A stretch of 64,000 bases of DNA from Streptomyces parvus (GCF_014648875.1 NZ_BMRY01000003.1:1-64000); one strand, 5' to 3'. Counted from the first letter of the stretch, positions 51,161 to 62,621 are shown. Notes: generated by a model not told the origin, from the sequence alone. A program made the numbers and translations.

Positions 51161-52687
51161 TCACGGACGGCGCAGCGCGTCGGCCGCGGCGGTCGCCGCG
51201 GGGCCCGCCGCCAGCTCGGTCTCCAGCAGCTGCTTGCCGAGCAGCTCCGGGTCCGGGAGGTCCATGGGGTACTCACCGTCGAAGCAGGCGCGGCAGAGGT
51301 TCGGCTTGTCGATCGTCGTCGCTTCGATCATCGAGTCGATCGAGATGTACGCGAGCGAGTCGGCGCCCATCGAGGTGCAGATCTCGTCGACGGTCATGCC
51401 GTTGGCGATCAGCTCGGCGCGGGTGGCGAAGTCGATCCCGAAGAAGCAGGGCCACTTCACCGGCGGCGAGGAGATCCGGATGTGGATCTCGGCCGCACCG
51501 GCCTCGCGGAGCATCCGGACCAGGGCCCGCTGGGTGTTGCCGCGGACGATCGAGTCGTCGACGACCACCAGGCGCTTGCCCTTGATGACTTCCTTCAGCG
51601 GGTTCAGCTTGAGCCGGATGCCCAGCTGGCGGATGGTCTGCGAGGGCTGGATGAAGGTCCGGCCGACGTAGGCGTTCTTGACCAGTCCGGCGCCGAACGG
51701 GATACCGCTGGCTTCCGCGTACCCGATCGCGGCGGGGGTGCCGGATTCCGGGGTCGCTATGACGAGATCCGCCTCGACGGGGGCCTCGGCGGCCAGTTTC
51801 CGGCCCATCTCCACGCGGGAGAGGTAGACGTTCCGCCCGGCGATGTCGGTGTCGGGGCGGGCCAGGTAGACGTACTCGAAGACACAGCCCTTGGGCTTCG
51901 CTTCTGCGAATCGAGAGGTGCGGAGACCGTTCTCGTCGATGGCGATGAGCTCGCCCGGCTCGATCTCGCGTACGTAGCTGGCGCCGCAGATGTCGAGCGC
52001 GGCGGACTCCGAGGCGACGACCCAGCCGCGCTCCAGCCGGCCGAGGACCAGCGGGCGGATGCCCTGCGGGTCACGGGCGGCGTAGAGCGTGTGCTCGTCC
52101 ATGAAGACGAGCGAGAAGGCGCCCTTGACGTCGGGGAGCACCTTGGCGGCGGCTTCCTCGATGGTCAGCGGCTTGTCGTTCTCGTCGCGCTGTCCGGCGA
52201 GCAGCGCGGTCACCAGGTCGGTGTCGTTGGTCGCGGCGACCTGGGTCGCCCGGCCGTCCTTGCGCGGGAGGTCGGCGACCATCTCCGCGAGCTGGGCGGT
52301 GTTGACCAGGTTCCCGTTGTGGCCGAGGGCGATCGAGCCGTGCGCGGTGGCACGGAACGTCGGCTGCGCGTTCTCCCACACCGAGGCACCGGTGGTCGAG
52401 TAGCGGGCATGACCGACCGCGATATGGCCCTGGAGGGAACCCAGAGACGTTTCGTCGAAGACCTGCGAGACCAGTCCCATGTCCTTGAAGACCAGGATCT
52501 GGGACCCGTTGCTCACTGCGATGCCCGCGGATTCCTGTCCGCGGTGCTGCAGGGCATACAGTCCGAAATAGGTGAGCTTGGCGACCTCTTCGCCCGGAGC
52601 CCAGACACCGTAGACGCCACAAGCGTCCTGGGGGCCTTTCTCTCCGGGGAGCAGGTCGTGGTTGAGTCGTCCATCACCACGGGGCAC
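51161..52687 (-). CDS. purF: amidophosphoribosyltransferase
   Basis: 508 residues. The mature N terminus is expected at the Cys of DACGVYGVW (about residue 23), the glutaminase nucleophile exposed after propeptide removal. The PRPP loop VVDDSIVRGNTQRALV (about 360-375) is intact, and Cys-rich positions near the end could hold the Fe-S cluster of B. subtilis-type enzymes. It commits PRPP to purines by making phosphoribosylamine. First gene of purF-purM. ATG start gives a short normal propeptide. Confidence 0.97.
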   Translation of the reverse strand: MPRGDGRLNHDLLPGEKGPQDACGVYGVWAPGEEVAKLTYFGLYALQHRGQESAGIAVSNGSQILVFKDMGLVSQVFDETSLGSLQGHIAVGHARYSTTGASVWENAQPTFRATAHGSIALGHNGNLVNTAQLAEMVADLPRKDGRATQVAATNDTDLVTALLAGQRDENDKPLTIEEAAAKVLPDVKGAFSLVFMDEHTLYAARDPQGIRPLVLGRLERGWVVASESAALDICGASYVREIEPGELIAIDENGLRTSRFAEAKPKGCVFEYVYLARPDTDIAGRNVYLSRVEMGRKLAAEAPVEADLVIATPESGTPAAIGYAEASGIPFGAGLVKNAYVGRTFIQPSQTIRQLGIRLKLNPLKEVIKGKRLVVVDDSIVRGNTQRALVRMLREAGAAEIHIRISSPPVKWPCFFGIDFATRAELIANGMTVDEICTSMGADSLAYISIDSMIEATTIDKPNLCRACFDGEYPMDLPDPELLGKQLLETELAAGPAATAAADALRRP

Positions 52688-53017
52688 GGCACCGAGTGTA
52701 GGCGAGATCGACCACTGGTCCGAATTGGGGACCGGGGGGCGAACGCGCCGTGGAGCACGGGGAACGGGCCCGCCCGCCGCCCGGGGCGGGCGATTCGCGG
52801 GATTTCGGCCGGTGACCCTGCGTGACGTCGGCCCGGAGGGCGCGGAGCGACGGGAGGGACGCGGCGCTCACTTCCGGGCCGAGCGGCTGGTTACCGACGG
52901 GTAGCCACGTTGGGCGGCGGGCGGGCGGCCGTGGCGCTCGGTGAGCCCGGCCGATCTTCGCCCGGGCTCCTGGCCGAACGCTCGTTTCGTGGTGAGCCTC
53001 ACACCGAGGAGCCGGGT
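52688..53017. other. purF upstream region
   Basis: About 330 bases, GC-rich. The purF promoter should be here, within the first 80 bases (for example around the sequence near 52690-52740). No gene, strong hairpin or known operator is visible. The frames crossing it are shadows. Confidence 0.4.
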
Positions 53018-53872
53018 TCAGCCGTGCTCGGAGCTGTTTTCGGCCCCGGCGGGTGCGGCTGTGGCACCGATCCCCTTGCCGTCGTCGGCGGCGAGGGTGA
53101 GCGTGCTGCCCTTGATCGTGTACGTCTTCGTCCCCTTGAGGGCGGCGAGCACGGCCCGCTCCGTCTCCATCTCGGCCTCCGGGCACATCTTGCGGGTGCT
53201 GACCGTGGGCCCGAAGACGATTCGGGAGTCCTTGACCGTGGCCTTGCCGCTGAAGGAGTTGCAGCCGGCGTTGCCGCGTACGGTGCCGTCCTCGGCGAAG
53301 GTCAGGTGCGGCGTGCGCTCCTTCGGCAGGTCAGCCGGCACGGTCGTGGCGGTCTTCCCGTCGAGCAGCGTGTTCACCGTCCACTTGGTGCCCACGAGGT
53401 CGGCGGGCTTCTCCTCGCTGAGCGCCATGGTGTCCCCGCTCTCGGTGGTGAGGGTCAGCTTGTCGCCGGACAGCTTCGCGGTGTGCTCGCCGCCCATCGC
53501 GTCGATGGCGGCCTTCTCGAACTTCTCGATCTTGACGTCGCACGCCATCTGGGTGGTGACGGGCTTGCCCAGGGTGATCCGGTCGCCCTTCACCTGCGCG
53601 TCCACGCTGATGTGATTGCAGCCGAAGTCCGCGGTGGCACGGCCCTTCGGGTCGATCTCCAGGCGGGCCCCCTCCGGGGCCTCGGTCTTCTTCCCGCCGA
53701 CGGTCACCGAGTCGACGCTCCACGCCACGCCGGTGACGGGGACATCGCTCTGCACGGTGTCACCGCCGTCGCCGGATCCCTTGCCGGAGCCGGAACCCGA
53801 CTCCGTACCGCAGGCGGCGAGGGCGAGGAGGGCCAGGACACTGACGCTGAGGGTCATCCGTTGTGTGTGCAT
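53018..53872 (-). CDS. lipoprotein with two META domains
   Basis: 284 residues from ATG 53872. Signal peptide with lipobox LAAC (Cys about 21), a Ser/Gly linker, then two META-type repeats (about 45-150 and 155-265). Each has a FGCNHIS or AGCNSFSG-like core and a second Cys (MACDVK, KMCPEAE) for a disulfide. META domains occur in HslJ and motility-linked lipoproteins; the role in Streptomyces is not known. It is not in the purF operon. Confidence 0.88.
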   Translation of the reverse strand: MHTQRMTLSVSVLALLALAACGTESGSGSGKGSGDGGDTVQSDVPVTGVAWSVDSVTVGGKKTEAPEGARLEIDPKGRATADFGCNHISVDAQVKGDRITLGKPVTTQMACDVKIEKFEKAAIDAMGGEHTAKLSGDKLTLTTESGDTMALSEEKPADLVGTKWTVNTLLDGKTATTVPADLPKERTPHLTFAEDGTVRGNAGCNSFSGKATVKDSRIVFGPTVSTRKMCPEAEMETERAVLAALKGTKTYTIKGSTLTLAADDGKGIGATAAPAGAENSSEHG

Positions 53873-53955
53873 GGCGATGTGACGGTACGAGGGTCCGATC
53901 CGGTTCCGCTGCCTCCGGTTCTCTCCGTTCCGCCGGGCCGGACCGCCCGGGTCTC

Positions 53956-54753
53956 TCAGGCCAGCAGAGGCAGCAGCGCGGCCAGGTCGGCCCGCTCCCC
54001 ACTGGCGCTGACCTCGGCGTCCTCCAGGGCCCGCGCCCATTCCGTACGCCCGGTGGCGAGCCGGATCCAGGTCAGCGGGGAGGTCTCCACGACGTTGGGC
54101 GGGGTGCCCCGGGTGTGCTTGGGCCCGCCGATGCACTGGACCACCGCGAACGGCGGGACGCGCACCTCGACCGAGCCGCCCGGGGCCCGGTCCGCGAGGG
54201 TGTCCGCCAGCAGCCGGGTGCAGGCGGCCAGGGCCTGCCGGTCGTAGGGGATCTCCAGCCCGAGCGCCTCGTTCAGGTCGTCCGTGTGGACGACCAGCTC
54301 GACGGTCCGGGTGACCAGGTAGTCGGTCAGCCGCATGGAGCCGACCAGCGTGGGCAGCAGCCGGTCGCCCGTGCCGGTGGCGGGGACGTCCGCGAGGAAG
54401 GCCGCCTCCACCTCCCCGTACAGCGCGAGGAGGTCGGGGCGTGCGGCCGCCGGGGCCGGGGCCTCGGGGTCCCTGACGAACGCGGCGACGGCGGGCGGCC
54501 ACTCCAGGAGGGTGGTCGCGGGCCTGGGTCCCGGCGGCTCCGGCAGGGCCAGGTCCCGGCTGACCGAGCCGAGCCCCTGCGCGATGTGCGCGACCAGATC
54601 GCGCACCGTCCAGTCGCCGAGCCGGGTCGGCCGGGCGAGCTGCTGCGGCGTCAGCGCGGCGACGGCGTCGCGCACATGGGCGTACTGGGCGAGGACCGCC
54701 GTCCGGGTCCTGAGGTGGTCGTAGGCGCGCGGGCGCTTCTTGGCCGGGGGCAT
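53956..54753 (-). CDS. MDMPI/DinB-like, mycothiol-linked family protein
   Basis: 265 residues from ATG 54753. The N-terminal half resembles the maleylpyruvate isomerase/DinB four-helix fold (LTPQQLARPTRLGDWTVRDLVAHI, about 37-60), with metal-binding His at DLVAHI and VVHTDD. The C-terminal part (about 180-265) resembles an SCP2-like lobe (IRLATGRTEW). Actinobacterial members use mycothiol for isomerase or transferase reactions. Its start lies 10 bases before the end of the M23 gene, so the two share a transcript. Substrate unknown. Confidence 0.82.
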   Translation of the reverse strand: MPPAKKRPRAYDHLRTRTAVLAQYAHVRDAVAALTPQQLARPTRLGDWTVRDLVAHIAQGLGSVSRDLALPEPPGPRPATTLLEWPPAVAAFVRDPEAPAPAAARPDLLALYGEVEAAFLADVPATGTGDRLLPTLVGSMRLTDYLVTRTVELVVHTDDLNEALGLEIPYDRQALAACTRLLADTLADRAPGGSVEVRVPPFAVVQCIGGPKHTRGTPPNVVETSPLTWIRLATGRTEWARALEDAEVSASGERADLAALLPLLA

Positions 54754-54763
54754 GGGGCCGAGA

Positions 54764-55642
54764 CTAACCGGCGCCACCGACAGTGCCGGGCCGGGCTTCC
54801 GCGACCTGCTCCTCGACGGTGAACGTCTCGCCGTTCGCCGGGACTCCGACGCCCCGCCAGGTGAACGGGACGCCCCGGGCGTCGTCGAGGTCCGGGCTGT
54901 CCATGAGGTGGACGTGGAGGTGCGGTTCGGAGCTGTTGCCGGAGTTCCCCACGCCGCCGATCTGCTGCCCGGCCCGGACGGTGTCCCCCGCCTTCACCCG
55001 GAGCGAGCCGCGCCGGACGTGCGCGTAGACGGCGTACGTGCCGTCGCCGAGGTCGAGGATCACGTGGTTGCCGACGATCCGGTGCGCACCGACGTACGAG
55101 CGGACGGTGCCTTCGATGAGCATCAGGTAGACGAGGCCCGGCAGCGAGTTCCGGCTCAGGTGGTCGCGCTGGCCGTCGCTCGCGGTCACGACCGTGCCGT
55201 CGGCCACCGCGAGCAGCGGGGCGCCGAAGGCCGGGAAGGCGCTGTTGCGGCGGAAGAGCGGCCAGAGCCAGCGGAACGCGGGCCGGGCCGGGGGCTCACC
55301 CTCCCCCGTCTCCGGGTCGGCCACGATGTCGATCGCGTACGTCTGCCCGTACACGTGCGTCCCATGGCTCGGCACCTTGTCCGCCGGGCTGTTCAGAGCC
55401 TTCCAGCGGCCGGTGACCGGCGGGTCGACCTCGACCGGGGGCCTCGGCTCGCCCAGGGGCGCGGCGGCCCGGGTCTGAAGCGCCATCGTGGCCGCGCTCA
55501 GGGCGAGCACGACCAGCGCGGGCAGGACGGTGGTCGCCCAGCCCGGTCCGGGCAGATCCGTGACGAACTCACCGATCATCAGCGCGAGCAGGACCAGCCA
55601 GGACAGCCGCATGGCGGTCGGAACAGCTTTGCGGACGGACAT
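54764..55642 (-). CDS. membrane-anchored M23 peptidase
   Basis: About 292 residues from ATG 55642, 8 bases after GGGGG. Two N-terminal helices (about 14-55) anchor it. The M23 fold lies at about 110-275: an HGTHVYGQTYAID segment, YAVYAHV and HLHVHLMD give the zinc set. It either cuts wall peptides or, if partly degenerate, acts as a LytM-type activator. The ArsR-type gene 28 bases upstream is in the same operon and may control it. Confidence 0.85.
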   Translation of the reverse strand: MSVRKAVPTAMRLSWLVLLALMIGEFVTDLPGPGWATTVLPALVVLALSAATMALQTRAAAPLGEPRPPVEVDPPVTGRWKALNSPADKVPSHGTHVYGQTYAIDIVADPETGEGEPPARPAFRWLWPLFRRNSAFPAFGAPLLAVADGTVVTASDGQRDHLSRNSLPGLVYLMLIEGTVRSYVGAHRIVGNHVILDLGDGTYAVYAHVRRGSLRVKAGDTVRAGQQIGGVGNSGNSSEPHLHVHLMDSPDLDDARGVPFTWRGVGVPANGETFTVEEQVAEARPGTVGGAG

Positions 55643-55669
55643 GATCATTTCCCCCAGTCGTCTGCGGCT

Positions 55670-56176
55670 CTACGGCCGCGCCGCCGTCAGCACCACCAGC
55701 AGCGGCACGACCCGGGCGGGCGGCACCTCGTACTTGCCGCGCCCCGCCGCGTGCAGCCAGCCCGCGCCGGTCAGCTGGCGCAGGTGGTGGTAGATCTGGC
55801 CGGTGGTGCCGGCGCCGTCGAGCGCGGCCAGTTCGGCGGCCGTCCTGAGGCCGCCGAGGATCTCGCGGAGCAGGCGCAGCCGGACCGGGTGGCCCAGGGC
55901 GGCGAACGACTCGGCGGCGTCCGCCCAGTCCCCGTCGAACAGGGCCTCGGTGAAGGCGCCGTACTGCCATCCGTACTGCTCGCCGGTGGGCAGCCGGACC
56001 GAGCCCGTGTAGAGCACTCCCCCGTCGGCCCCGGCCTCCCCGACGTCGGCGAGCTGCTCTTTCAGCCCTTCCAGCGCCCAGAAGTCACCGTCGCCCAGGC
56101 GGGGTGACTCGGGGTCCCGCCGCTCCAGCGCCGTGAGCCGCCTCTCCAGCTCGGCGACCCGCTGCTCCAGCTCCAT
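55670..56176 (-). CDS. ArsR-family winged-helix regulator
   Basis: 168 residues. A coiled lead (MELEQRVAELERRLTALERR) is followed by the wHTH (about 85-155: FAALGHPVRLRLLREILGG and GQIYHHLRQLTGAGWL). The Cys metal-site residues of classic ArsR are absent, so a metal is unlikely as ligand. It is the first gene of a likely operon with the M23 peptidase. A perfect palindrome sits 10 bases before the start. Confidence 0.88.
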   Translation of the reverse strand: MELEQRVAELERRLTALERRDPESPRLGDGDFWALEGLKEQLADVGEAGADGGVLYTGSVRLPTGEQYGWQYGAFTEALFDGDWADAAESFAALGHPVRLRLLREILGGLRTAAELAALDGAGTTGQIYHHLRQLTGAGWLHAAGRGKYEVPPARVVPLLVVLTAARP

Positions 56177-56186
56177 GACACCAACC

Positions 56187-56202
56187 TTACGTAATTACGT
56201 AA
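56187..56202 (-). promoter_or_regulatory. perfect 16-base palindrome, ArsR operator candidate
   Basis: TTACGTAATTACGTAA lies 11 bases before the ArsR-type start codon. It is fully symmetric and made of two TTACGTAA half-sites, in AT-rich contrast to its surroundings. Position over the expected promoter fits an autoregulatory operator. Confidence 0.75.
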
Positions 56203-56239
56203 TTTCCATCAAGAGGTTCATCAGGGGTTCGGGGGAAGG

Positions 56240-56279
56240 CCGAAGCCCCCGCCCGGATGATTCCGGACGAGGGCTTCGG
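56240..56279. terminator. purL terminator
   Basis: CCGAAGCCC/GGGCTTCGG and the inner bases form an 18-base stem with two mismatches and a 4-base loop, 30 bases after the purL stop. Confidence 0.75.
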
Positions 56280-56310
56280 ATGTACGCGATGTACGGGCGG
56301 CGGCTCCGGC

Positions 56311-58556
<2,246 letters not shown>

Positions 58557-58560
<4 letters not shown>

Positions 58561-59237
58561 GCGTTGACCAGCTTCTTGATGATCGAGGTGAAGAAACCGA
58601 GGCCGTCGGTGCGGCCGGTGCCGATCAGCGGCTCCACGGCGTGCTCCGGGTGCGGCATCAGGCCGACGATGTTGCCCGCGGCGTTGGTGATGCCCGCGAT
58701 GTCGCGGAGCGAGCCGTTGGGGTTGCCGTCCAGGTAGCGGAAGGCGACGCGGCCCTCGGCCTCCAGCTCGTCGAGCGTGCGCTCGTCGGCGGTGTACCGG
58801 CCGTCCATGTTCTTGAGCGGGACGCTGATCTCCTGGCCGGAGCTGTAGTCCGAGGTCCAGGCGGTCTCCGCGTTCTCCACCCGCAGCTTCTGGTCGCGGC
58901 AGATGAAGTGGAGGTGGTTGTTGCGCAGCATCGCGCCGGGCAGCAGATGCGCCTCGGTCAGGATCTGGAAGCCGTTGCAGATACCGAGGACCGGCATCCC
59001 GGCCTTCGCCTGCTCGATGAGGGTTTCCATCACCGGCGAGAAGCGGGAGATGGCACCGGCACGGAGGTAGTCCCCGTAGGAGAATCCGCCGGCCAGGACG
59101 ACCGCGTCGACCTGGTGCAGGTCCTTGTCGCGGTGCCACAGGGATACGGGCTCGGCGCCCGCGATACGGACGGCGCGCAGGGCGTCCTGATCGTCGAGGG
59201 TGCCGGGAAAAGTGACGACGCCGATACGGGTGGTCAC
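58557..59237 (-). CDS. purQ: FGAM synthase, glutaminase subunit
   Basis: 226 residues, a class I amidotransferase. The nucleophile Cys is in [10 protein letters not shown] (about 86), and His/Glu are in [10 protein letters not shown] (about 197-206). It provides ammonia to PurL. It overlaps both purL and purS by 4 bases. Confidence 0.97.
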
Positions 59238-59485
59238 TTCTCCTCCTCCACCTTCACGACGAAGTCCTCGATGACGGTGTTGGCGAGGAACGTCTCGGCC
59301 ATCTCGTTAATACGGGCGAGGGCGGCGTCGTCGACCGGCCCCTCGACCTCCAGCTCGAAACGCTTTCCCTGACGAACGTCCGCGATTCCCTCGAACCCGA
59401 GACGGGGCAGTGCGCGCTGCACCGCCTGTCCCTGCGGGTCGAGGATCTCGGGCTTGAGCATGACGTCGACTACGACGCGTGCCAC
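59234..59485 (-). CDS. purS: FGAM synthase, PurS subunit
   Basis: 83 residues from GTG 59485, 5 bases after GGGAG. It matches Pur[19 protein letters not shown], then [16 protein letters not shown]. PurS forms a dimer that joins PurL and PurQ into the active complex. First gene of purS-purQ-purL. A longer upstream frame is not coding. Confidence 0.95.
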   Translation of the reverse strand: MARVVVDVMLKPEILDPQGQAVQRALPRLGFEGIADVRQGKRFELEVEGPVDDAALARINEMAETFLANTVIEDFVVKVEEEK

Positions 59486-59576
59486 TGGCACTCCCGGTGT
59501 GGTGGTGTGGTGCGGCTGTCTCTCCGGGGGGTTCCCCAGACCCCCGCGGGTCCACTCAGCGTACCTGGCCAAAATT

Positions 59577-59590
59577 TCTACGCGAGTAGA
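59577..59590 (-). promoter_or_regulatory. purS operator candidate
   Basis: TCTAC-GCGA-GTAGA is a symmetric site about 90 bases before purS, in an AT-rich patch that could hold the promoter. A similar TACGCG-centred site is something I associate with purine genes in actinobacteria, but I cannot verify it here. The purF upstream region lacks a clear copy. Confidence 0.4.
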
Positions 59591-59905
59591 TATCGGGCAG
59601 GGCGGCCCTGGTGAGGGCGGTGCGTAGATCACGTCCGCATATCGGCCACGACACCGCTCGGAAAAGGTCTGGGAAAAACCCGCCCGGATTGCACACGGAT
59701 TGCACACGGACACGCGCACGCAATTGACTGGGCTTCACAATGCGGTACCGACCGCTGTACAAATGATTACCGGGGAAAGCACCATTGCCCCGGGGACAAC
59801 GGAACAGTCGACATCTCGTCGATCCGCTTCCGCCCGCCCGGCAGCCGGAAGGCCGGCATCCGCGCACGCAGAACGCGCCGGTGCCGCAGGAAAGGACCGA
59901 TATCC
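59591..59905. other. purS / lsr2 divergent region
   Basis: About 315 bases, less GC-rich. An 11-base unit GGATTGCACAC occurs twice in tandem near 59686-59708. A TTGACT (about 59724) could start the promoter of the Lsr2-like gene. No gene is evident. Confidence 0.4.
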
Positions 59906-60241
59906 GTGGCTCAGCGCGTAGTGGTGACACTCTCCGACGACATCGACGGGGGAGCGGCGGCGGAAACGGTGATCTTCGCCCTGGACGGGAAGACGTACGA
60001 GATCGACCTCAATCCCGCCAACGCGAAGAAACTGCGGAAGACGCTCGCGCCTTACGTGGCCGCCGGACGGAAGCAGACGAACGCCGGCAAGCACGGCAGG
60101 ACGCCCACGGCCTACCGCCACACCTCCCTCGCCCCGGACCCGGCGGCCGTCCGCGCCTGGGCCCGCTCGCACCGGATGGACGTGCCGGCCCGCGGCCGCA
60201 TCCCGAAGAAGGTCTACGAGGCGTTCCAGGCGTCCGTCTGA
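59906..60241 (+). CDS. Lsr2-family nucleoid protein
   Basis: 111 residues, GTG start after GGAAAGGA. The N-terminal dimerisation sheet reads RVVVTLSDDIDGG and ETVIFALDGKTYEIDLN. The C-terminal DNA-binding part ends AVRAWARSHRMDVPARGRIP, with the RGR AT-hook that grips the minor groove. Lsr2 silences AT-rich and foreign DNA in actinobacteria. Streptomyces have two, Lsr2 and LsrL; position near pur genes suggests the LsrL type (SCO4076, from memory). Confidence 0.93.
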   Translation: MAQRVVVTLSDDIDGGAAAETVIFALDGKTYEIDLNPANAKKLRKTLAPYVAAGRKQTNAGKHGRTPTAYRHTSLAPDPAAVRAWARSHRMDVPARGRIPKKVYEAFQASV

Positions 60242-60376
60242 GGCGCGCGGCTTCCCGCGGCCGGACGCCCCGTCAGACCGGCCGCCGGAAGCCGACTTGC
60301 GCTACACCCCCGCAGGTCGGCTAGAGTCTGGAGCACGCCGAGGGGCGAGGCCGCAAAGCCGAATCCCACGCAGCGT

Positions 60377-60448
60377 GCGGGTGTAGTTCAGTAGCAGAAC
60401 AGCCCCCTTCCAGGGGGAAGGCGCAGTGTGCAATTCCTGTCACCCGCT
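60377..60448 (+). tRNA. tRNA-Gly (TCC)
   Basis: 72 nucleotides, anticodon TCC in the loop CTTCCAG, acceptor GCGGGTG/CACCCGC. T-arm is complete. TAGAGT (60322-60327) upstream is a probable -10. Confidence 0.93.
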
Positions 60449-60527
60449 CTGCACGACTCTTCGGACCACTCAGGTGGATCGGGTAGAGTAGTGCTCGCTC
60501 CACCGGTGAAAGCCGAGTGGCTGCACT

Positions 60528-60600
60528 GCGGACGTAGCTCAGTTGGTAGAGCGCAACCTTGCCAAGGTTGAGGTCGCCAGTTCGAACCTGGTCGTCCGCT
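60528..60600 (+). tRNA. tRNA-Gly (GCC)
   Basis: 73 nucleotides, anticodon GCC in the loop TTGCCAA, acceptor GCGGACG/CGTCCGC. TAGAGT (60484-60489) upstream may be its own -10. Confidence 0.95.
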
Positions 60601-60606
60601 CAGAGG

Positions 60607-60639
60607 CAAAGGCCCCGATCATTTCGATCGGGGCCTTTG
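60607..60639 (+). terminator. terminator after the tRNA-Gly pair
   Basis: Perfect 14-base stem CAAAGGCCCCGATC/GATCGGGGCCTTTG with a 5-base loop, 6 bases after the tRNA. Confidence 0.88.
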
Positions 60640-60728
60640 GCGTTCTTCCGCCACCCCATGACGTTTGTCATGAGCAGTGGTGACAGCGCGCACTGCTTCC
60701 GGGCCCGATCCGGCGGAACCCTTGAAGC

Positions 60729-61787
60729 ATGACCAGCGACGACTTTCTCAACGACCGACGCGACGGTGGCACGTTCCCGCTCGCGAAAGCCGTGACCGCG
60801 GAGACGGTGATCGCGGTGGACGGGGTTCGCCGCAGCTACAAGGACGGCTTCGAGGCCGTCTCCGGCGTCTCCTTCTCCGTCGCCCGCGGCGAGCTGTTCG
60901 CCCTGCTCGGGACGAACGGCGCGGGCAAGACCTCCACCGTGGAACTCCTCGAAGGACTGGCCCTCCCGACCTCCGGAACCATCAAGGTCCTCGGCCACGA
61001 CCCGTACCGCGAACGCGCCGCGGTCCGGCCCCGTACCGGCGTCATGCTCCAGGAGGGCGGCTTCCCCTCCGACCTCACCGTGCTGGAGACCGCGCGGATG
61101 TGGTCGGCGTGCACCACCGGCGCCCGCCCCGCCGGCGAGGCCCTGGAGATGGTCGGCCTCACCAGCCGGGCCAAGGTGCGGGTCAAGCAGCTGTCCGGCG
61201 GCGAGAAGCGCCGCCTGGACCTGGCGCTGGCCCTCACCTCGCGGCCGGAGGTGCTCTTCCTGGACGAACCGACCACCGGACTGGACGCCGAGGGGCGGCG
61301 CGACACCTGGGACCTGATCCGGGCGCTCCGGGAGTCCGGCACGACCGTCCTGCTGACCACCCACTACCTGGAGGAGGCCGAGTCCCTCGCGGACCGGCTG
61401 GCGATCATGCACCAGGGACAGATCGTGACGGCCGGGACGACCGCCGAGGTCACCGCCGCGCACCCGGCCCGGATCCGCTTCACCCTGCCCGGCGGTGTAC
61501 CGGCCGCCCACATTCCGCTGTCGCTCCAGGCCGGCGCGGACGGGCAGCGGGTGGAGATCCGCACCTCCACACTCCAGGAGTCCCTGCACGAACTCCTCGG
61601 CTGGGCCCGGGAGTCGGGCGTGGAACTGCTCGGGCTCGACGCCCGCTCCGCCTCGCTGGAGGAGGCGTTCCTGCAGATCGCGAACACCCAGCTCCGCTCA
61701 CGGGCCGACGACCCGCGCCGGGTGGGACCCCGGCACGGTTCCGCCGACGGCAGCACTCCGAACGAGACGAAGAAGGTGACGGCATGA
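60729..61787 (+). CDS. ABC transporter ATP-binding protein
   Basis: 352 residues. Nucleotide-binding domain at about 28-245: Walker A GTNGAGKTS, the LSGGEKRR signature, Walker B VLFLDEPTTGLD and the H-loop THYLEEAE. This is the CcmA/DrrA-type ATPase of ABC-2 exporters. The C-terminal 100 residues are a regulatory lobe (LQESLHELLGWARESG) as in drug exporters. It overlaps its permease by 4 bases (ATGA). Substrate not known. Confidence 0.93.
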   Translation: MTSDDFLNDRRDGGTFPLAKAVTAETVIAVDGVRRSYKDGFEAVSGVSFSVARGELFALLGTNGAGKTSTVELLEGLALPTSGTIKVLGHDPYRERAAVRPRTGVMLQEGGFPSDLTVLETARMWSACTTGARPAGEALEMVGLTSRAKVRVKQLSGGEKRRLDLALALTSRPEVLFLDEPTTGLDAEGRRDTWDLIRALRESGTTVLLTTHYLEEAESLADRLAIMHQGQIVTAGTTAEVTAAHPARIRFTLPGGVPAAHIPLSLQAGADGQRVEIRTSTLQESLHELLGWARESGVELLGLDARSASLEEAFLQIANTQLRSRADDPRRVGPRHGSADGSTPNETKKVTA

Positions 61788-62620
61788 CCACGCCCACCAC
61801 CCTCGCGGACGGCCGCACCGCCCCCGAGCGGTCCCTCTCCCCCGCCCCATCGGGCTGGTCCGCCTCCCTCCGGCGGCTGAACGCCCTCGCCCGCGCCGAA
61901 CTGATCCTGCTGATCCGCAACCGGTCCGCGATCTTCGTGGCCCTGGTGCTGCCGATCGTGATGATCTTCTCGATCCGGGCCTCGCTCGAACAGATCGACC
62001 TCGCCGGCACCGGACTCTCCGTCGCGGGCGCCGCGCTCACCGGCGGTATCGGCATCGTGCTGGTCCAGGTCGTCTACATGAACCTCGTCACCGGTTACGT
62101 CACCCGGCGCGAGGAACTCGTCCTCAAGCGGCTGCGCACCGGCGAGGTCACCGACCGGGAGATCCTGATCTCCACGGCGCTGCCCTCCGTGGCGCTGGCG
62201 GTCCTCCAGAGCGTGCTGCTCGTCGTGGCGGGCGCGATCGCCTTCGACCTGAGCGCGCCGAAGCGGCCGGACCTGTTCCTGCTGGGCCTGCTCGTCGGCT
62301 TCGTCATGATGTCCGCGCTCGCCGCCGCTACCTCCGCGGTGACCCGGACGGTCCAGACCTCGCAGCTCACCACGCTGCCGCTGTTCTTCGTCTCGCTCTT
62401 CGCCTCCGGGATCTTCGTCCCGCTGGACGTCTTCCCGGACAAGCTGGCCGCCGTCTTCGAGCTGCTGCCGCTGACCGGCGTGATGACCCTCGTACGGCAC
62501 GGCTGGCTCGGCGGGGTGGAGGGCGGTGACCTGGTCACGGCCGTCGTGGCGGCGCTGGCCTGGACCGCGTTCGCGGTGTTTGCTGTGCGACGGTGGTTCC
62601 GCTGGGACCCGCGGGGCTGA
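61784..62620 (+). CDS. ABC-2 type permease
   Basis: 278 residues with six membrane helices. A loose ABC-2 signature is present (VYMNLVTGYVTRREELVLKRLRTGEVTDREI, read in segments: YMNLVTGYV, RREELVLKRLRTG). The EELVLKRLRTG coupling helix contacts the ATPase. Start ATG 61784 lies inside the ATPase stop. The kinase gene starts 1 base after its stop, so ATPase, permease and kinase are one operon, typical of two-component control of peptide or lipid-targeting drug exporters. Confidence 0.9.
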   Translation: MTTPTTLADGRTAPERSLSPAPSGWSASLRRLNALARAELILLIRNRSAIFVALVLPIVMIFSIRASLEQIDLAGTGLSVAGAALTGGIGIVLVQVVYMNLVTGYVTRREELVLKRLRTGEVTDREILISTALPSVALAVLQSVLLVVAGAIAFDLSAPKRPDLFLLGLLVGFVMMSALAAATSAVTRTVQTSQLTTLPLFFVSLFASGIFVPLDVFPDKLAAVFELLPLTGVMTLVRHGWLGGVEGGDLVTAVVAALAWTAFAVFAVRRWFRWDPRG

Positions 62621-62621
62621 C

